Below are positions 59,750 to 64,000 of a stretch of DNA of 64,000 nucleotides, one piece after another (the first letter of the stretch is position 1; each line of letters starts with the position of its first letter). Position numbers and translations under genes: made by a program. Origin of the DNA: Heliomarina baculiformis (lineage in GTDB: Bacteria > Pseudomonadota > Alphaproteobacteria > Rhodobacterales > Rhodobacteraceae); NCBI RefSeq assembly GCF_019966545.1, contig NZ_JAIMIC010000004.1, forward strand, positions 248,001 to 312,000, given 5' to 3'. Under the pieces are notes generated by a model that saw nothing but the letters and a program-made list of their open reading frames with translations, was not told the DNA's origin and made no database searches.

Positions 59750-60298
59750 TCACCATACCTTAATATACTCTCGGTTGATTTTTTGAATCTCGGTGAAAGC
59801 TAGTACGTCCGCGTGAGCCTCGAAGTGACTTATCCTCTCAATGAGTTGCCTGATTAACGTGTCTGTTTGATAGCGAAATCGGTCAAATGCATCTTCTTCT
59901 GGTGCTTTCTGATTTTCGTCCAAGAAAACTATCGGAAGCTTTTGGCACTTTTCAATAATCTTGGCGTCTTGGAATGACGCGCGCCAATCATGTGCAATCC
60001 AATTTCTGACTTTGTTGATGTTCAATAGAGCTTTAGCTTCCACTTTGCCCGTTAAGCCCATTCCCTGTGACAACGCTGTCTTGCTAGCGAAGTTTTTGAG
60101 GCTTTGCCTAAGTGCACTTATCTGGTCGCTATCCATGTTATCCTTATCAAGGCGCATGGTTACCAATCGATCCAACAGATCGTCCAAGACACAGTGGGCA
60201 ACAAGGACTGCACCACGTTTCGTTTCGTGACGCAGTCCAGAGACGAATTCCTCGTACTCATCATGGTTTTTCAAGATGCGTGTAAGTTCTTCGTCCAT
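59750..60298 (-). CDS. Low-GC MltR-like protein inserted in the 2-oxoglutarate dehydrogenase operon
   Basis: The 182-residue soluble protein has TKRGAVLVAHCVLDDLLDRLVTMRL followed by KALLNINKVRNWIAHDWRASF, a layout like MltR and DUF4145 (a helical core and a terminal N-x2-AHD near the R-N motif). It is strikingly AT-rich: 26 of 60 bases are G or C in the line at 59761, against 37 of 60 in sucB at 60361. It lies 8 bp from sucB and 4 bp from the MAPEG gene on the same strand. Recent acquisition is inferred; mechanism and function are unknown. Confidence 0.75.
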   Translation of the reverse strand: MDEELTRILKNHDEYEEFVSGLRHETKRGAVLVAHCVLDDLLDRLVTMRLDKDNMDSDQISALRQSLKNFASKTALSQGMGLTGKVEAKALLNINKVRNWIAHDWRASFQDAKIIEKCQKLPIVFLDENQKAPEEDAFDRFRYQTDTLIRQLIERISHFEAHADVLAFTEIQKINREYIKVW

Positions 60299-60306
60299 TG
60301 CGGTTC

Positions 60307-61854
60307 TTAAAGATCCATCAGCAGGCGACGGGGATCCTCCAGTGCTTCCTTGACGCGGACGAGGAAGGTTACGGCGCCTTTGCCGTCGACGATGCGGTGA
60401 TCGTAGGAGAGCGCGAGGTACATCATCGGGCGGATCTTGATTTCGCCGTTGATGACCATCGGACGGTCCTGGATCTTGTGCATGCCGAGGATGCCGGACT
60501 GCGGCGGGTTCAGGATCGGCGAGGACATCAGCGAGCCATAGACGCCACCGTTGGAGATGGTGAAGGTGCCGCCCTGCATTTCCGCCATGGAGAGTTTGCC
60601 GTCGCGGGCGCGTTTGCCTTTTTCGGCGATTGCTTTCTCGATTTCTGCGAAGGACATGGAATCCGCGTCGCGGATGACCGGCACGACGAGCCCGGTGGGG
60701 GTGCCGGCGGCAATGCCCATGTGGACGAAGTTCTTGTAGACCACGTCGGTGCCGTCGATTTCGGCGTTGACCTCGGGTACTTCCTTCAGCGCGTGGCAGC
60801 AGGCCTTGGTGAAGAAGGACATGAAGCCGAGACGCACGCCATGCTTTTTCTCGAACAGGTCCTTGTATTCGTTCCGAAGCGCCATGACCTCGGTCATGTC
60901 CACCTCGTTATAGGTGGTGAGCATGGCGGCGGTGTTCTGCGCCTCTTTCAGGCGGCGGGCGATGGTCTGGCGCAGGCGGGTCATCTTGACCCGTTCCTCG
61001 CGGTCGGCATCGGCTGCCGGGGAAGGCGCGCGCGGGGCCTGAGCCGCCGGGGCGGGCGCGGATGCGGCGCTGGTGCCTGCGGCAAGCGCCTTTTGAACGT
61101 CTTCCTTCATGATACGGCCATCGCGACCCGTGCCGGTGACCTGATCGGCGCTGAGACCGGCCTCGGCCATTGCCTTTTGCGCGGAGGGCGCGTTTTCAAC
61201 GTCTTTACCCTCGGTGTCGGCCCCTTTGCGGCCACCGGGCTGTTCGGTGTTTTCCGGAGTACCGGCAGGTGTCGAGGAGGGCTGACCTTGTCCGCCGCGG
61301 GTCATCACGGCGAGCTTGCCGCCCGCTTCGACGGTTTCGCCTTCGCCCTTGAGGATTTCCTGAAGGACACCTGCGGCGGGGGCGGGCACCTCGACCGAGA
61401 CCTTGTCGGTTTCCAGCTCGCAGAGCATCTCGTCCGCTTCGACGCTGTCACCGGCTTTCTTGAACCATGTGGAGACGGTGGCCTCGCTGACCGATTCACC
61501 AAGCGTCGGCACCATCACGTCGACGGTCTGGGCCTCTTCCTCGGATGGCGCATTCTTTTCAGCATCGGCCTTTTTCTGCGAGGGGCGTTCCTCGATGGTT
61601 TCGGAGCCTGCTTCGCCCGAGGCGGCGATATTCGCTAGGAGCGCATCGACGCCCACGGTGTCGCCTTCGTTGGCGACGATATCGGCGAGGACGCCGGCGA
61701 TCGGGCTGGGAACCTCGACCGTTACCTTGTCGGTTTCCAACTCGCAGAGCATTTCATCGACCGCAACCGAGTCGCCCGGTTTCTTGAACCAGGTCGCCAC
61801 GGTCGCTTCGGTCACGGATTCGCCCAGCGTCGGGACGCGTACTTCGGTGGTCAT
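60307..61854 (-). CDS. sucB: Dihydrolipoyllysine succinyltransferase (E2o) with two lipoyl domains
   Basis: Core of the 2-oxoglutarate dehydrogenase complex. The 515-residue product has two tandem lipoyl domains with lipoylated lysines K43 and K151 in matching [22 protein letters not shown] contexts. A peripheral subunit-binding segment follows ([25 protein letters not shown]). The C-terminal catalytic domain has SYDHRIVDG (H486, D490). E2o usually has one lipoyl domain in enterics; two are more typical of E2p or of alphaproteobacterial forms. It sits between sucA and the low-GC gene. Confidence 0.95.
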   Translation of the reverse strand: MTTEVRVPTLGESVTEATVATWFKKPGDSVAVDEMLCELETDKVTVEVPSPIAGVLADIVANEGDTVGVDALLANIAASGEAGSETIEERPSQKKADAEKNAPSEEEAQTVDVMVPTLGESVSEATVSTWFKKAGDSVEADEMLCELETDKVSVEVPAPAAGVLQEILKGEGETVEAGGKLAVMTRGGQGQPSSTPAGTPENTEQPGGRKGADTEGKDVENAPSAQKAMAEAGLSADQVTGTGRDGRIMKEDVQKALAAGTSAASAPAPAAQAPRAPSPAADADREERVKMTRLRQTIARRLKEAQNTAAMLTTYNEVDMTEVMALRNEYKDLFEKKHGVRLGFMSFFTKACCHALKEVPEVNAEIDGTDVVYKNFVHMGIAAGTPTGLVVPVIRDADSMSFAEIEKAIAEKGKRARDGKLSMAEMQGGTFTISNGGVYGSLMSSPILNPPQSGILGMHKIQDRPMVINGEIKIRPMMYLALSYDHRIVDGKGAVTFLVRVKEALEDPRRLLMDL

Positions 61855-61857
61855 GGG

Positions 61858-64000
61858 TTAGTTTCCTTCGATGGTCAGCGCCTCGTTCACGAGGGCGGCT
61901 TGTTGGGCTTTGTGTTGGCTGGCAAGCCCGGTCGCGGGCGAGGCGGCGGTGGCGCGTCCCACATAGACGGGTCGCTGGTGCTTGGCGCCGATGCGGTTCA
62001 GCACCCATTCGATATTGGGTTCGATAAAGGACCAGCCGCCCTGGTTCTTGGGCTCTTCCTGGCACCAGACCATTTCCGCGCCTTTGAACCGTTCCAGTTC
62101 CTTGACGAGGCTGATCGCCGGGAAGGGATAGAACTGTTCGATACGGAGCAGGTAGACATCGTCGATCCCGCGGGCATCGCGTTCCTCGAGCAGGTCGTAA
62201 TACACCTTGCCCGAGCACATGACGACGCGCTTGATCTTGTCGTCGGCGGCCAGCTTGGTGTCCGAGTTGCCCTTTTCCGCATCGTCCCAGAGCACGCGGT
62301 GGAAGCTGGATCCGGTGGTGAAATCCTCGGCCGTGGAAATCGCCAGCTTGTGACGCAGCAGCGATTTCGGCGTCATCAGGATGAGCGGCTTGCGGAAAGA
62401 CCGGTGGATCTGGCGGCGCAGGATGTGGAAGTAGTTCGCCGGGGTGGTGCAGTTGGCGACGATCCAGTTGTCCTGACCGCACATGGTCAGGAAGCGTTCC
62501 AGACGGGCCGAGGAGTGCTCGGGGCCCTGACCCTCGTAGCCGTGAGGCAGCAGGCAGACGAGACCCGACATGCGCAGCCATTTGGATTCACCCGAAGAGA
62601 TGAACTGGTCGAACATGATCTGCGCGCCGTTGGCGAAATCGCCAAACTGCGCCTCCCACATGACGAGGGCGTTGGGCTCGGCCAGCGAGTAGCCGTATTC
62701 GAACCCGAGCACCGCATATTCCGAGAGCATGGAGTCGATGACTTCGTACTGGGCCTGACCGTCGCGGACATGGTTCAGCGGGAAGTAACGCTCTTCCGTC
62801 TCTTGGTTGATGAAGGCCGAGTGGCGCTGCGAGAAGGTGCCGCGGGTGGAGTCCTGCCCGGAGAGGCGGACGGGATAGCCCTCGGTCAGGAGCGAGCCAA
62901 AGGCCAGTGCCTCACCGGTGGCCCAGTCAAAGCCCTTGCCGGTTTCGAACATTTCCTTCTTGGCATCCAGCAGACGCTGGACGGTGCGGTGCAGCGGGAA
63001 GCCATCGGGCGCGGTGGTCAGCGCCTTGCCGATTTCCTCGAGCGTTTCCGGCGCGATTTCGGTGGTGCCGCGCACGTAGTCTTCCTTGTTGTGGTCAAGG
63101 TGCGACCAGCGCCCGTCGAGCCAGTCGGCCTTGTTGGGCTTGTATTCCTTACCGGCCTCGAACTCTTCGTTCATCTTGGCCTGGAACGCCGCCTTCATAT
63201 CCTCGATCTCGCCCTCGGGGATCAGGCCATCCTTGACCAGCCGCTCGGTATAGAGCGAGAGCGTGGTCTTGTGGGTCTTGATCCGCTTGTACATGACCGG
63301 ATTGGTAAACATGGGCTCGTCGCCCTCGTTGTGACCAAAGCGGCGGTAGCAGAAGATGTCGATCACCACGTCCTTGTGGAACTTCTGCCGGAATTCGGTG
63401 GCGACCTTGGCGGCGTGCACCACGGCCTCGGGATCGTCGCCATTGACGTGGAAGATCGGTGCCTCGACCATCAGCGCGATGTCAGTCGGGTAGGGCGACG
63501 AACGCGAGAAGTGCGGCGCGGTGGTGAAGCCGATCTGGTTGTTCACCACGATATGCATGGTGCCGCCGGTGCGGTGACCTTTCAGCCCGGAGAGACCGAA
63601 ACCTTCGGCCACGACGCCCTGACCGGCAAAGGCCGCATCGCCGTGCAGCAAAATCGGCAGCACCTTGGAGCGGTCGTGATCATGCGCCTGATCCTGTTTC
63701 GCGCGGGCCTTGCCCAGCACCACCGGATTCACCGCCTCGAGATGCGAGGGGTTCGCGGTCAGCGACAGGTGTACGGAATTGCTGTCAAACTCGCGGTCGG
63801 AAGACGCGCCGAGGTGGTATTTCACGTCGCCGGAACCATCGACATCCTCGGGCTTGAAGCTGCCGCCCTGGAATTCGTTGAAAATCGCGCGATAGGGTTT
63901 CTGCATCACATTGGCGAGCACCGAAAGACGGCCGCGGTGGGGCATCCCGATGATGATGTCCTCGACCCCAAGCGCACCGCCGCGCTTGATGATCTGTTCC
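61858..64000 (-). CDS. sucA: 2-oxoglutarate dehydrogenase E1 component, C-terminal part (truncated by window edge)
   Basis: Thiamine-diphosphate decarboxylase of the 2-oxoglutarate dehydrogenase complex. The frame stays open to the right edge, so about 714 C-terminal residues are present and the start is outside. Visible motifs include GMPHRGRLSVLANVM, GLKGHRTGGTMHIVVNNQIGFTT, ADAAI-like GDDPEAVVHAAKVA and a C-terminal EEPKNQGGWSFIEP, all as in OdhA-type E1 proteins. It is the first gene of the sucA-sucB-...-lpdA operon and ends 3 bp before sucB. Confidence 0.95.
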   Translation of the reverse strand, partial: EQIIKRGGALGVEDIIIGMPHRGRLSVLANVMQKPYRAIFNEFQGGSFKPEDVDGSGDVKYHLGASSDREFDSNSVHLSLTANPSHLEAVNPVVLGKARAKQDQAHDHDRSKVLPILLHGDAAFAGQGVVAEGFGLSGLKGHRTGGTMHIVVNNQIGFTTAPHFSRSSPYPTDIALMVEAPIFHVNGDDPEAVVHAAKVATEFRQKFHKDVVIDIFCYRRFGHNEGDEPMFTNPVMYKRIKTHKTTLSLYTERLVKDGLIPEGEIEDMKAAFQAKMNEEFEAGKEYKPNKADWLDGRWSHLDHNKEDYVRGTTEIAPETLEEIGKALTTAPDGFPLHRTVQRLLDAKKEMFETGKGFDWATGEALAFGSLLTEGYPVRLSGQDSTRGTFSQRHSAFINQETEERYFPLNHVRDGQAQYEVIDSMLSEYAVLGFEYGYSLAEPNALVMWEAQFGDFANGAQIMFDQFISSGESKWLRMSGLVCLLPHGYEGQGPEHSSARLERFLTMCGQDNWIVANCTTPANYFHILRRQIHRSFRKPLILMTPKSLLRHKLAISTAEDFTTGSSFHRVLWDDAEKGNSDTKLAADDKIKRVVMCSGKVYYDLLEERDARGIDDVYLLRIEQFYPFPAISLVKELERFKGAEMVWCQEEPKNQGGWSFIEPNIEWVLNRIGAKHQRPVYVGRATAASPATGLASQHKAQQAALVNEALTIEGN

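Noticed and set aside
60298-61638. 446-aa plus-strand open frame
   Set aside because: Antisense to sucB; His/Gly-rich composition without recognisable folds.

Overview
The window is a gene-dense, high-GC chromosomal segment of an alphaproteobacterium, most likely a marine Rhodobacteraceae of the Roseobacter group. This rests on protein types and gene orders: a DmdC-like acyl-CoA dehydrogenase, a proteobacterial GshA, an aa3-oxidase subunit IV micro-protein, a TIGR02302 protein next to lysA, STRTQ-type PyrB, phaA/phaB, ETF-QO and a sucA-sucB-lpd cluster. I see no rRNA, tRNA, IS element, prophage or CRISPR array. Most of it reads as core genome. The only clearly atypical gene by base composition is a low-GC gene inside the 2-oxoglutarate dehydrogenase operon.

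Layout. 1-4.4 kb: a truncated OmpA/BON-type gene, ubiA, rsmE, a small membrane protein and gshA. 4.4-8.6 kb: a leftward operon pyrB - two unknown membrane proteins - a dihydroorotase homologue without catalytic residues (PyrX-like) - plsY. 8.6-11.3 kb: a secreted protein with exact 26-residue cysteine repeats, a family-4-like uracil-DNA glycosylase, a metallophosphoesterase and moaB. 11.3-16.2 kb: an RND efflux pair. 16.2-22.5 kb: Nudix, DsbD-N-like, YqgE, Sua5/TsaC, acyl-CoA dehydrogenase, MBL hydrolase and a small conserved protein. 22.6-28.7 kb: COX subunit IV, a lipoprotein, azlCD and a molybdenum-cofactor cluster (fdhD, mobA, mobB, and MoeA fused to an extra 300-residue domain).

28.8-33.3 kb: a Tat-exported MBL hydrolase, a TrkH/TrkA potassium uptake pair, a coiled-coil membrane protein and greA. 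33.4-39.7 kb: a VOC protein divergent from soxR with a SoxR-like box between them, a PEP-mutase-family enzyme, ETF-QO, a TPR protein and ispE. 39.7-45.8 kb: polyprenyl synthase, DUF2007, a TrmN6-like methyltransferase, DUF465, phaB, phaA and tag. 45.9-57.8 kb: a TlpA-type thioredoxin, argH, a lipoprotein, an ATP-grasp protein, lysA, the TIGR02302 protein, a zinc-ribbon protein, ftsE-ftsX-plsC and a PPOX protein. 57.8-64 kb: the leftward operon sucA (truncated) - sucB - low-GC MltR-like gene - MAPEG - lpdA.

The most unusual non-coding signal is a pair of arrays of the degenerate hexamer GTRCAN at an exact 11-bp period: five units upstream of greA and four upstream of lpdA. They look like tandem sites for one DNA-binding protein. 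A second non-coding signal is an AT-rich double palindrome found after the gene ending at 22499 and again before mobA. All calls come from reading the sequence; no database search was run.
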